Of a stretch of 64,000 nucleotides of DNA, positions 49,401 to 62,600 are shown piece after piece. The DNA is taken from assembly GCA_951230915.1 (NCBI GenBank), contig OX579637.1, positions 7,378,001 to 7,442,000 of the forward strand, written 5' to 3'. A program made the translations under genes and the position numbers. The notes beneath the pieces are model-generated. The model did not search any database. It saw only the letters and a list, made by a program, of their open reading frames with translations, and had not been told where the DNA came from. How positions within the stretch are numbered: position 1 is the stretch's first letter; each line of letters starts with the position of its first letter. The stretch is from Antitrichia curtipendula. Its lineage: Eukaryota; Streptophyta; Bryopsida; Hypnales; Leucodontaceae.

Positions 49401-51980
49401 AAATATTAAAAGGATCCGCCATGCCCTGTAGTTTGGGGATCCAAACTGAAATGTCATGGAATTTCTTGGCCAATTGACTAGTTCCAAAAAATGTACAAGT
49501 TGTAAATAATCCCTACATGTAGAATCCTTGTGGGCATTCCCTTTTTGCCGCAATATACTAATTTTATTACGTGCATGAAATATTAAAAGGATCCGCCATG
49601 CCCTGTAGTTTGGGGATCCAAATTGAAATGTCATGGAATTTCTCGCCCAATTGACTAGTTCAAAAGAATGTACAAGTTGTAAATAATCCCCACATGTAGA
49701 ATCCCTGTGGGCATTCCCTTTTTGCCGCAATATACTAATTTTATTACGTACATGAAATATTAAAAGGATCCGCCATGCCCTGTAGTTTGGGGATCCAAAT
49801 TGAAATGTCATGGAATTTCTCGCCCAATTGACTAGTTCAAAAGAATGTACAAGTTGTAAATATTCCCCACATGTAGAATCCATGTGGGGATTCCATTCTT
49901 GCCGCAATATGCTAATTTTATTACGTGCATAAAATATTAAAAGGATCCGCCATGCCCTGTAATTTGGGGATCGAAATTCAAATGTCATGGAATTTGTTGC
50001 CCAATTGACTAGATCAAAACAATGTACAAGTTGCAAATAATCCCCACATGTAGAATCCATGTGGGGACTCCATTCTTGCCGCAATATGCTAATTTTAATA
50101 CGTGCATGAAGTATTAAAAAAATCCGCCATGCCCTGCAGTTTGGGGATCGAAATTCAAATGTCATGGAATTTCTTGGCCAATTAACTAGATCCAAAAAAT
50201 GTACAAGTTGTAAATAATCCCCACATGTAGAATCCATGTGGGGATTCCATTCTTGCCGCATTCTACTAATTTTATTACGTGCATAAAATATTAAAAGGAT
50301 CCGCCATGCCCTGTAGTTTGGGGATCCAAATTCGAAAGTCATGGAATTTCTCGCCCAATTGACTAGTTCAAAAGAATGTACAAGTATTAAATAATCCCCA
50401 CATGTAGAATCCATGTGGGAATCCATTCTTGCCGCATTCTGCTAATTTTAGTACGTGCATAAAATATTAAAAGGATCCGCCATGCCCTGTAGTTTGGGGA
50501 TCCAAATTCAAAGGTCATGGAATTTCTCGCCCAATTGACTAGTTCAAAAGAATGTACAAGTTGTAAATATTCCCCACATGTAGAATCCATGTGGGCATTC
50601 CCTTCTTGCCACAATATACTAATTTTATTACGTGCATAAAATATTAAAAGGATCCGCCATGCCCTGTAGTTTGGGAATCCAGATTGAAATGTCATGGAAT
50701 TTCTCGCCCAATTGACTAGTTCAAAAGAATGTACAAGTTGTAAATAATCCCCACATGTAGAATCCATGTGGGGATTCCATTCTTGCCGCAATATGCTAAT
50801 TTTATTACGTGCATAAAATATTAAAAGGATCCGCCATGCCCTGTAATTTGGGGATCCAAATTCAAATGTCATGGAATTTGTTGCCCAATTGACTAGATCA
50901 AAACAATGTACAAGTTGCAAATAATCCCCACATGTAGAATCCATGTGGGGATTCCATTCTTGCCGCAATATGCTAATTTTATTACGTGCATGAAGTATTA
51001 AAAGGATCCGCCATGCCCTGTAGTTTGGGGATCGAAATTCAAATGTCATGGAATTTCTGGACCAATTAACTGGTTCCAAAAAATGTACAAGTTGTAAATA
51101 ATCCCCACATGTAGAATCCATGTGGGGATTCCATTCTTGCCGCAATATGCTAATTTTATTACGTGCATAAAATATTAAAAGGATCCGCCATGCCCTGTAA
51201 TTTGGGGATCCAAATTCAAATGTCATGGAATTTCTTGGCCAATTGACTAGTTCCAAACAATGTACAAGTTGTAAATGTTCCCCACATGTAGAATCCCTGT
51301 GGGCATTCCCTTCTTGCCGCAATATACTAATTTTATTACGTGCATGAAATATTAAAAGGATCCGCCATGCCCTGGAGTTTTCGGATCCAAATTTAAATGT
51401 CATTGAATTTCTCGCACAATTGACAAGTTCCAAAGAATGTACAAGTTGTAAATATTCCCCACATGTAGAATCCCTGTGGGGATTCTATTCTTGCCTCAAT
51501 ATGCTAATTTTAATACGTGCATAAAATATCAAAAGGGTCCGCCATGCCCTGTACTTTGGGGATCCAAATTCAAATGTCATGGAATTTCTTGGCCAATTAA
51601 CTAGTTCCAAAAAATGTACAAGTTGTTAATAATCCCCACATGTAGAATCCCTGTGGGGATTCCATTCTTGCTGCAATATGCTAATTTTAATACGTGCATG
51701 AAAAATTAAAAGGATTCGCCATGCCCTGGAGTTTGGGGATCCAAATTCAATGTCATGGAGTTTGTTGGCCAATTGACTAGTTCAAAAAAATGTACAAGTT
51801 GTAAATAATCCCCACATGTAGAATCCATGTGGGGGTTCCATTCTTGCCGCAATATGTTAATTTTAATACGTGCATGAAATATTAAAAGGGTCCGCCATGC
51901 CCTGTACTTTGGGGATCCAAATTCAAATGTCATGGAATTTCTTGGCCAATTAACTAGTTCCAAAAAATGTACAAGTTGTT
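46480..51980 (+). repeat. Higher-order repeat: two copies of a 2,829-bp block (16 monomers)
   Basis: 46,480 to about 49,150 is repeated almost base for base at 49,309 to about 51,980. Landmarks at 47,558, 48,604, 48,877 and 49,134 recur at 50,387, 51,433, 51,706 and 51,963, each shifted by exactly 2,829. Differences are few, so the duplication is young relative to monomer divergence. Confidence 0.8.
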
Positions 51981-52690
51981 AATAATCCCCACATGTAGAA
52001 TCCCTGTGGGGATTCCATTCTTGCCGCAATATGTTAATTTTAATACGTGCATGAAATATTAAAAGGGTCCGCCATGCCCTGTACTTTGGGGATTCAGATT
52101 GAAATGTCATGGAATTTCTCGCCCAATCGACTAGTTCAAAAGAATGTACAAGTTGTAAATAATCCCCACATGTAGAATCCATGTGGGGGTTCCATTCTTG
52201 CCGCAATATGTTAATTTTAATACGTGCATGAAATATTAAAAGGGTCCGCCATGCCCTGTACTTTGGGGATCCAAATTCAAATGTCATGGAATTTCTTGGC
52301 CAATTAACTAGTTCCAAAAAATGTACAAGTTGTTAATAATCCCCACATGTAGAATCCCTGTGGGGATTCCATTCTTGCCGCAATATGTTAATTTTAATAC
52401 GTGCATGAAATATTAAAAGGATCCGCCATGCCCTGGAGTTTGGGGATTCAGATTGAAATGTCATGGAATTTCTCGCCCAATTGACTAGTTCAAAAGAATG
52501 TACAAGTTGTAAATAATCCCCACATGTAGAATCCATGTGGGGGTTCCATTCTTGCCGCAATATGTTAATTTTAATACGTGCATGAAATATTAAAAGGATC
52601 CGCCATGCGCTGTACTTTGGAGATCCAAATTCAAATGTCATGGAATTTCTTGGCCAATTAACTAGTTCCAAAAAATGTACAAGTTGTTAA
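51979..52690 (+). repeat. Dimeric higher-order repeat, period 354 bp
   Basis: Two successive 354-bp units (starting near 51979 and 52333) alternate monomers with GTTGTTAATAATCC and with GTTGTAAATAATCC; related dimers continue to about 53,090. Each dimer is exactly two monomers. Confidence 0.6.
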
Positions 52691-55600
52691 TAATCCCCAC
52701 ATGTAGAATCCCTGTGGGGATTCCATTCTTGCCGCAATATGTTAATTTTAATACGTGCATGAAATATTAAAAGGATCCGCCATGCCCTGTAGTTTGGGAA
52801 TCCAGATTGAAATGTCATGGAATTTCTCGCCCAATTGACTAGTTCAAAAGAATGTACAAGTTGTAAATAATCCCCACATGTAGAATCCATGTGGGGATTC
52901 CATTCTTGCCGCAATATGCTAATTTTAATACGTGCATAAAATATTAAAAGGATCCGCCATGCCCTGTAGTTTGGAGATCCAAACTCAAATGTCATGGAAT
53001 TTCTTGGCCAATTGACTAGTTCCAAAAAATGTACAAGTTGTAAATAATCCCCACATGTAGAATCCCTGTGGGGATTCCATTCTTGCCGCAATATGGTAAT
53101 TTTAATACGTGCATGAAATATTAAAAGGATCCGCCATGCCCTGGAGTTTACGGATCATAATTCAGATGTCATGGAATTTCTTGGCAAATTGACTAGTTCC
53201 AAAAAATGTACAAGTTGTAAATAATCCCTACATGTAGAATCCCTGTGGGCATTCCCTTCTTGCCGCAATATACTAATTTATTACGTGCATGAAATATTAA
53301 AACGATCCGCCATGATCTGTAGTTTGGGAATCCAAATTCAAATGTCATGGAATTTCTCGCCCAATTGACTAGTTCAAAAGAATGTACAAGTTGTTAATAA
53401 TCCCTACATGTAGAATCCATGTGGGCATTCCCTTCTAGCCACAATATACTAATTTTATTACGTGCATAAAATATTAAAAGGATCCGCCATGCCCTGTAGT
53501 TTGGGAATCCAGATTGAAATGTCATGGAATTTCTCGCCCAATTGACTAGTTCAAAAGAATGTACAAGTTGTAAATAATCCCCACATGTAGAATCCATGTG
53601 GGGATTCCATTCTTGCCGCAATATGCTAATTTTATTACGTGCATAAAATATTAAAAGGATCCGCCATGCCCTGTAATTTGGGGATCCAAATTCAAATGTC
53701 ATGGAATTTGTTGGCCAATTGACTAGATCAAAACAATGTACAAGTTGCAAATAATCCCCACATGTAGAATCCATGTAGGGATTCCATTCTCGCCGCAATA
53801 TGCTAATTTTATTACATGCATGAAGTATTAAAAGGATCCACCATGCCCTGTAGTTTGGGGATCCAAATTCAAATGTCATGGAATTTCTTGGCCAATTAAC
53901 TAGTTCCAAAAAATGTACAAGTTGTAAATAATCCCCACAAATAGAATCCATGTGGGGATTCCATTCTTGCCGCATTCTGCTAATTTTATTACGTGCATAA
54001 AATATTAAACGGATCCGCCATGCCCTGTAGTTTGGGGATCCAAATTCAAATGTCATGGAATTTCTTGGCCAATTGACTAGTTCCAAGGAATGTACAAGTT
54101 GTAAATAATCCCCACATGTAGAATCCCTGTGGGGATTCCATTCTTGCCGCAATATGCTAATTTTAATACGTGCATGAGATATTAAAAGGATCCGCCATGC
54201 CTTGGAGTTTAGGGATCCAATTTCAAATGTCATGGAGTTTCTTGGCCAAATGACTAGTTCCAAACAATGTACAGGTTGTAAATAATCCCTACATGTAGAA
54301 TCCCTGTGGGCATTCCCTTCTTGCCGCAATATACTAATTTTATTACGTGCATCAAATATTAAAAGGTTCCGCCATGCCCTGTAGTTTAGGGATCCAAATT
54401 CAAATGTCATGGAATTTCTCGCCCAATTGACTAGTTCAAAAGAATGTACAAGTTGTAAATAATCCCCACATGTAGAATCCATGTGGGGATTCCCTTCTTG
54501 CCGCAATATACTAATTTTATTACGTGCATAAAATATCAAAAGGGTCCGCCATGCCCTGTACTTTCGGGATCCAAATTCAAATGTCATGGAATTTCTTGGC
54601 CAATTAACTAGTTCCAAAAAATGTACAAGTTGTTAATAATCCCCACATGTAGAATCCCTGTGGGGATTCCATTCTTGCTGCAATATGCTAATTTTAATAC
54701 GTGCATAAAGTATTAAAAGGATTCGCCATGCCCTGGAGTTTGGGGATCCAAATTCAATGTCATGGAGTTTGTTGGCCAATTGACTAGTTCCAAAAAATGT
54801 ACAAGTTGTAAATAATCCCCACATGTAGAATCCATGTGGGGGATCCATTCTTGCCGCAATATGTTAATTTTAATACGTGCATGAAATATTAAAAGGATCC
54901 GCCAGGCCCTGGAGTTTGGGGATCCAAATTCAAATGTCATGGAATTTCTTGGCCAATTGACTAGTTCAAAACAATGTACAAGTTGTAAATAATCCCCACA
55001 TGTAGAATCCCTGTGAGGATTCCATTCTTGCCGCAATCTGCTAATTTTAGTACGTGCATAAAATATTAAAAGGATCCGCCATGCCCTGTAGTTTGGGAAT
55101 CCAGATTGAAATGTCATGGAATTTCTCGCCCAATTGACTAGATCAAAAGAATGTACAAGTTGTAAATAATCCCGACATGTAGAATCCATGTGGGGATTCC
55201 ATTCTTGCCGCAATATGCTAATTTTATTACGTGCATAAAATATTAAAAGGATCCGCCGTGCCCTGTAATTTGGGGATCCAAATTCAAATGTCATGGAATT
55301 TCTTGGCCAATTGACTAGATCGAAACAATGTACAAGTTGCAAATAATCCCCACATGTAGAATCCATGAGGGGAATCCATTCTTGCCGCAATATGCTAATT
55401 TTATTACGTGCATGAAGTATTAAAAGGATCCGCCATGCCCTGTAGTTTGGGGATCGAAATTCAAATGTCATGGAATTTCTTGACCAATTAACTAGCTCCA
55501 AAAAATGTACAAGTTGTAAATAATCCCCACATGTAGAATCCATGTGCGGATTCCATTCATGCCGCATTCTGCTAATTTTAGTACGTGCATAAAATATTAA

Positions 55601-56449
55601 AAGGATCCGCCATGCCCTGCAGTTTGGGGATCCAAATTCAAATGTCATGGAATTTCTTGGCCAATTGACTAGTTCCAAAAAATGTACATGTTGTAAATAA
55701 TCCCCACATGTAGGATACCTGTGGGGATTCCATTCTTGCCGCAATATGCTAATTTTAATACGTGCATGAAATATTAAAAGGATCCGCCATGCCCTGGAGT
55801 TTGGGGATCCAATTTCAAATGTCATGGAATTTCTTGGCCAATTGACTAGTTCAAAACAATGTACAAGTTGTAAATAATCCCCACATGTAGAATCCCTGTG
55901 AGGATTCCATTCTTGCCGCAATATGCTAATTTTAATACGTGCATAAAATATTAAAAGGATCCGCCATGCCCTGTAGTTTGGGAATCCAGATTGAAATGTC
56001 ATGGAATTTCTCGCCCAATTGACTAGTTCAAAAGAATGTACAAGTTGTAAATAATCCCCACATGTAGAATCCCTGTGGCCATTCCCTTCTTGCCGCAATA
56101 TACTAATTTTATTACGTGCATGAAATATTAAAAGGATCCTACATGCCCTGTAGTTAAGGGATCCAAATTCAAATGTCATGGAAATTCTTGGCCAATTAAC
56201 TAGTTCCAAAAAATGTACAAGTTGTAAATAATCCCCACATGTAGAATCCATGTGGGGATTCCATTCTTGCCGCAATATGCTAATTTTAGTACGTGCATAA
56301 AATATTAAAAGGATCCGCCATGCCCTGTAGTTTGGGGATCCAAACTGAAATGTCATGGAATTTCTTGGCCAATTGACTAGTTCCAAAAAATGTACAAGTT
56401 GTAAATAATCCCTACATGTAGAATCCCTGTAGGCATTCCCTTCTTGCCG

Positions 56450-59400
56450 CAATATACTAACTTTGTTACGTGCATGAATATTAAAAGGATCCTACATGCC
56501 CTGTAGTTAAGGGATCCAAATTCAAATGTTATGGAATATGTTGACCAATTGACTAGTCCAAAAAATGTACAAGTTGTAAATAATCCCCAAATGTAGAATC
56601 CATGTGGGGATTCCATTCTTGCCGCAATATGCTAATTTTAGTACGTCCATGAAATATTAAAAGGATCCGCCATGCCCTGTGGTGTGGGGATCCAAATTCA
56701 AATGTCATGGAAATTCTTGGCCAATTGACTAGTTCCAAAAAATGTACAAGTTGTAAATAATCCCTACATGTAGAATCCCTGTGGGGATTCCCTTTTTGCT
56801 GCAATATACTAATTTTATTACGTGCATCAAATATTAAAAGGATACGCCATGCCCTGTAGTTTGGGAATCCAGATTGAAATGTCATGGAATTTCTCGCCCA
56901 ATTGACTAGTTCAAAAGAATGTACAAGTTGTAAATAATCCCCACATGTAGAATCCCTGTGGCCATTCCCTTCTTGCCGCAATATGCTAATTTTATTACGT
57001 GCATAAAATATTAAAAGGATCCGCCATGCCCTGTGGTGTGGGGATCCAAATTCAAATGTCATGGAAATTCTTGGCCAATTAACTAGTTCCAAAAAATGTA
57101 CAAGTTGTAAATAATCCCTACATGTAGAATCCATGTGGGCATTCCATTCTTGCCGCAATCTGCTAATTTTAGTACGTGCATAAAATATTAAAAGGATCCG
57201 CCATGCCCTGGAGTTTAGTGATCCAAATTCAAATGTCATGGAATTTCTTGGCCAATTGACTAGTTCCAAAAAATGTACAAGTTGTAAATAATCCCTACAT
57301 GTAGAATCCCTGTGGGGGTTCCATTCTTGCCGCAATATGCTAATTTTAATACGTGCATAAAATATTAAAAGGATCCGCCATGCCCTGTAGTTTGGGGATC
57401 CAAACTGAAATGTCATGGAATTTCTTGGCCAATTGACTAGTTCCAAAAAATGTACAAGTTGTAAATAATCCCCACATGTAGAATCCATGTGGGGATTCCC
57501 TTTTTGCTGCAATATACTAATTTTATTACGTGCATCAAATATTAAAAGGATCCGCCATGCCCTGTAGTTTGGGAATCCAGATTGAAATGTCATGGAATTT
57601 CTCGCCCAATTGACTAGTTCAAAAGAATGTACAAGTTGTAAATAATCCCCACATGTAGAATCCCTGTGGCCATTCCCTTCTTGCCGCAATATACTAATTT
57701 TATTACGTGCATGAAATATTAAAAGGATCCTACATGCCCTGTAGTTAAGGGATCCAAATTCAAATGTCATGGAAATTCTTGGCCAATTGACTAGTTCCAA
57801 AAAATGTACAAGTTGTAAATAATCCCCACATGTAGAATCCATGTGGGGATTCCATTCTTGCCGCAATATGCTAATTTTAGTACGTGCATAAAATATTAAA
57901 AGGATCCGCCATGCCCTGTAGTTTGGGGATCCAAACTGAAATGTCATGGAATTTCTTGGCCAATTGACTAGTTCCAAAAAATGTACAAGTTGTAAATAAT
58001 CCCTACATGTAGAATCCCTGTAGGCATTCCCTTCTTGCCGCAATATACTAACTTTGTTACGTGCATGAATATTAAAAGGATCCTACATGCCCTGTAGTTA
58101 AGGGATCCAAATTCAAATGTTATGGAATATGTTGACCAATTGACTAGTCCAAAAAATGTACAAGTTGTAAATAATCCCCAAATGTAGAATCCATGTGGGG
58201 ATTCCATTCTTGCCGCAATATGCTAATTTTAGTACGTCCATGAAATATTAAAAGGATCCGCCATGCCCTGTGGTGTGGGGATCCAAATTCAAATGTCATG
58301 GAAATTCTTGGCCAATTGACTAGTTCCAAAAAATGTACAAGTTGTAAATAATCCCTACATGTAGAATCCCTGTGGGGATTCCCTTTTTGCTGCAATATAC
58401 TAATTTTATTACGTGCATCAAATATTAAAAGGATACGCCATGCCCTGTAGTTTGGGAATCCAGATTGAAATGTCATGGAATTTCTCGCCCAATTGACTAG
58501 TTCAAAAGAATGTACAAGTTGTAAATAATCCCCACATGTAGAATCCCTGTGGCCATTCCCTTCTTGCCGCAATATGCTAATTTTATTACGTGCATAAAAT
58601 ATTAAAAGGATCCGCCATGCCCTGTGGTGTGGGGATCCAAATTCAAATGTCATGGAAATTCTTGGCCAATTAACTAGTTCCAAAAAATGTACAAGTTGTA
58701 AATAATCCCTACATGTAGAATCCATGTGGGCATTCCATTCTTGCCGCAATCTGCTAATTTTAGTACGTGCATAAAATATTAAAAGGATCCGCCATGCCCT
58801 GGAGTTTAGTGATCCAAATTCAAATGTCATGGAATTTCTTGGCCAATTGACTAGTTCCAAAAAATGTACAAGTTGTAAATAATCCCTACATGTAGAATCC
58901 CTGTGGGGGTTCCATTCTTGCCGCAATATGCTAATTTTAATACGTGCATAAAATATTAAAAGGATCCGCCATGCCCTGTAGTTTGGGGATCCAAACTGAA
59001 ATGTCATGGAATTTCTTGGCCAATTGACTAGTTCCAAAAAATGTACAAGTTGTAAATAATCCCCACATGTAGAATCCATGTGGGGATTCCCTTTTTGCTG
59101 CAATATACTAATTTTATTACGTGCATCAAATATTAAAAGGATCCGCCATGCCCTGTAGTTTGGGAATCCAGATTGAAATGTCATGGAATTTCTCGCCCAA
59201 TTGACTAGTTCAAAAGAATGTACAAGTTGTAAATAATCCCCACATGTAGAATCCATGTGGGGATTCCATTCTTGCCGCAATATGCTAATTTTAATACGTG
59301 CATAAAATATTAAAAGGATCCGCCATGCCCTGTAGTTTGGGGATCCAAACTGAAATGTCATGGAATTTCTTGGCCAATTGACTAGTTCCAAAAAATGTAC

Positions 59401-59640
59401 AAGTTGTAAATAATCCCTACATGTAGAATCCCTGTAGGCATTCCCTTCTTGCCGCAATATACTAACTTTGTTACGTGCATGAATATTAAAAGGATCCTAC
59501 ATGCCCTGTAGTTAAGGGATCCAAATTCAAATGTTATGGAATATGTTGACCAATTGACTAGTTCAAAAAATGTACAAGTTGTAAATAATCCCCACATGTA
59601 GAATCCATGTGGGGATTCCATTCTTGCCGCAATATGCTAA
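56450..59640 (+). repeat. Higher-order repeat with 1,591-bp and 1,414-bp steps
   Basis: The short monomer with ACTAACTTTGTTACGTGC and GCATGAATATT occurs at about 56457, 58048 and 59461, steps of 1,591 and about 1,413 (nine and eight monomers). The intervening monomers match in order, the second step lacking one unit. Confidence 0.75.
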
Positions 59641-62600
59641 TTTTAGTACGTCCATGAAATATTAAAAGGATCCGCCATGCCCTGTGGTGTGGGGATCCAA
59701 ATTCAAATGTCATGGAAATTCTTAGCAAATTGACTAGTTCCAAAAAATGTACAAGTTGTAAATAATCCCTACATGTAGAATCCATGTAGGCATTCCATTC
59801 TTGCCGCAATCTGCTAATTTTAGTACGTGCATAAAATATTAAAAGGATCCGCCATGCCCTGGAGTTTAGTGATCCAAATTCAAATGTCATGGAATTTCTT
59901 GGCAAATTGACTAGTTCCAAAAAATGTACAAGTTGTAAATAATCCCTACATGTAGAATCCCTGTGGGGATTCCCTTTTTGCTGCAATATACTAATTTTAT
60001 TACGTGCATCAAATATTAAAAGGATACGCCATGCCCTGTAGTTTGGGAATCCAGATTGAAATGTCATGGAATTTCTCGCCCAATTGACTAGTTCAAAAGA
60101 ATGTACAAGTTGTAAATAATCCCCACATGTAGAATCCATGTGGGGATTCCATTCTTGCCGCAATATGCTAATTTTATTACGTGCATAAAATATTAAAAGG
60201 ATCCGCCATGCCCTGTGGTGTGGGGATCCAAATTCAAATGTCATGGAAATTCTTGGCCAATTAACTAGTTCCAAAAAATGTACAAGTTGTAAATAATCCC
60301 CACATGTAGAATCCATGTGGGGATTCCATTCTTGCCGCAATATGCTAATTTTATTACGTGCATGAAGTATTAAAAGGATCCGCCATGCCCTGTAGTTTGG
60401 GGATCGAAATTCAAATGTCATGGAATTTCTTGGCCAATTGACTATTTCCAAAAAATGTACAAGTTGTAAATAATCCCTACATGTAGAATCCCTGTAGGCA
60501 TTCCCTTCTTGCCGCAATATACTAATTTTATTGCGTGCATGAAATATTAAAAGGATCCTACATGCCCTGTAGTTAAGGGATCCAAATTCAAATGTTATGG
60601 AATATGTTGGCCAATTGACTAGTTCAAAGAATGTACAAGTTGTAAATAATCCCCACATGTAGAATCCATGTGGGGATTCCATTCTTGCCGCAATATGCTA
60701 ATTTTAGTACGTGCATGAAATATTAAAAGGATCCGCCATGCCCTGTGGTGTTGGGATCCAAATTCAAATGTCATGGATATTCTTGGCCAATTGACTAGTT
60801 CCAAAAAATGTACAAGTTGTAAATAATCCCTACATGTAGAATCCATGTGGGGATTCCATTCTTGCCGCAATATGCTAATTTTAGTACGTGCATGAAATAT
60901 TAAAAGGATCCGCCATGCCCTGTGGTGTGGGGATCCAAATTCAAATGTCATGGAAATTCTTGGCCAATTGACTAGTTCCAAAAAATGTACAAGTTGTAAA
61001 TAATCCCTACATGTAGAATCCATGTGGGCATTCCATTCTTGCCGCAATATGCTAATTTTATTACGTGCGTGAAGTATTAAAAGGATCCGCCATGCCCTGT
61101 AGTTTGGGGATCGAAATTCAAATGTCATGGAATTCTTGGCCAATTGACTAGTTCCAAAAAATGTACAAGTTGTAAATAATCCCTACATGTAGAATCCCTG
61201 TAGGCATTCCCTTCTTGCCGCAATATACTAATTTTATAACGTGCATGAAATATTAAAAGGATCCTACATGCCCTGTAGTTAAGGGATCCAAATTCAAATG
61301 TTATGGAATATGTTGACCAATTGACTAGTTCAGAGAATGTACAAGTTGTAAATAATCCCTACATGTAGAATCCATGTGGGCATTCCATTCTTGCCGCAAT
61401 CTGCTAATTTTAGTACGTGCATGAAATATTAAAAGGATCCGCCATGCCCTGGAGTTTAGTGATCCAAATTCAAATGTCATGGAATTTCTCGCCCAATTGA
61501 CTAGTGCCAAAAAATGTACAAGTTGTAAATAATCCCTACATGTAGAATCCCTGTGCGGATTCCTTTTTTGCCGCAATATACTAATTTTATTACGTGCATC
61601 AAATATTAAAAGGATCCGCCATGCCCTGGAGTTTAGGGATCCAAATTCAAATGTCATGGAATTTCTCGCCCAATTGACTAGTTCAAAAGAATGTACAAGT
61701 TGTAAATAATCCCCACATGTAGAATCCATGTGGGGATTCCATTCTTGCCGCAATATGCTAATTTTATTACGTGCAGAAAATATTAAAAGGATCCGCCGTG
61801 CCCTGTAATTTGGGGATCCAAATTCAAATGTCATGGAATTTCTTGGCCAATTGACTAGATCAAAACAATGTACAAGTTGCAAATAATCCCCACATGTCGA
61901 ATCCATGTGGGGATTCCATTCTTGCCGCAATATGCTAATTTCATTACGTGCATGAAGTATTAAAAGGATCCGCCATGCCCTGTAGTTTGGGGATCGAAAT
62001 TCAAATGTCATGGAATTTCTGGACCAATTAACTAGTTCCAAAAAATGTACAAGTTGTAAATAATCCCCACATGTAGAAGCCATGTGGGGATTCCATTCTT
62101 GCCGCATTCTGCTAATTTTATTACGTGCATGAAGTATTAAAAGGATCCGCCATGCCCTGTAGTTTGGGGATCGAAATTCAAATGTCATGGAATTTCTCGC
62201 CCAATTGACTAGTTCAAAAGAATGTACAAGTTGTAAATAATCCCCACATGTAGAATCCATGTGGGGATTCCATTCTTGCCGCATTCTGCTAATTTTATTA
62301 CGTGCATGAAGTATTAAAAGGATCCGCCATGCCCTGTAGTTTAGGGATCCAAATTCAAATGTCATGGAATTTCTCGCCCAATTGACTAGTTCAAAAGAAT
62401 GTACAAGTTGTAAATAATCCCCACATGTAGAATCCATGTGGGGATTCCATTCTTGCCGCAATATGCTAGTTTTATTACGTGCATGAAGTATTAAAAGGAT
62501 CCGCCATGCCCTGTAGTTTGGGGATCGAAATTCAAATGTCATGGAATTTCTCGCCCAATTGACTAGTTCAAAAAAATGTACAAGTTGTAAATAATCCCCA

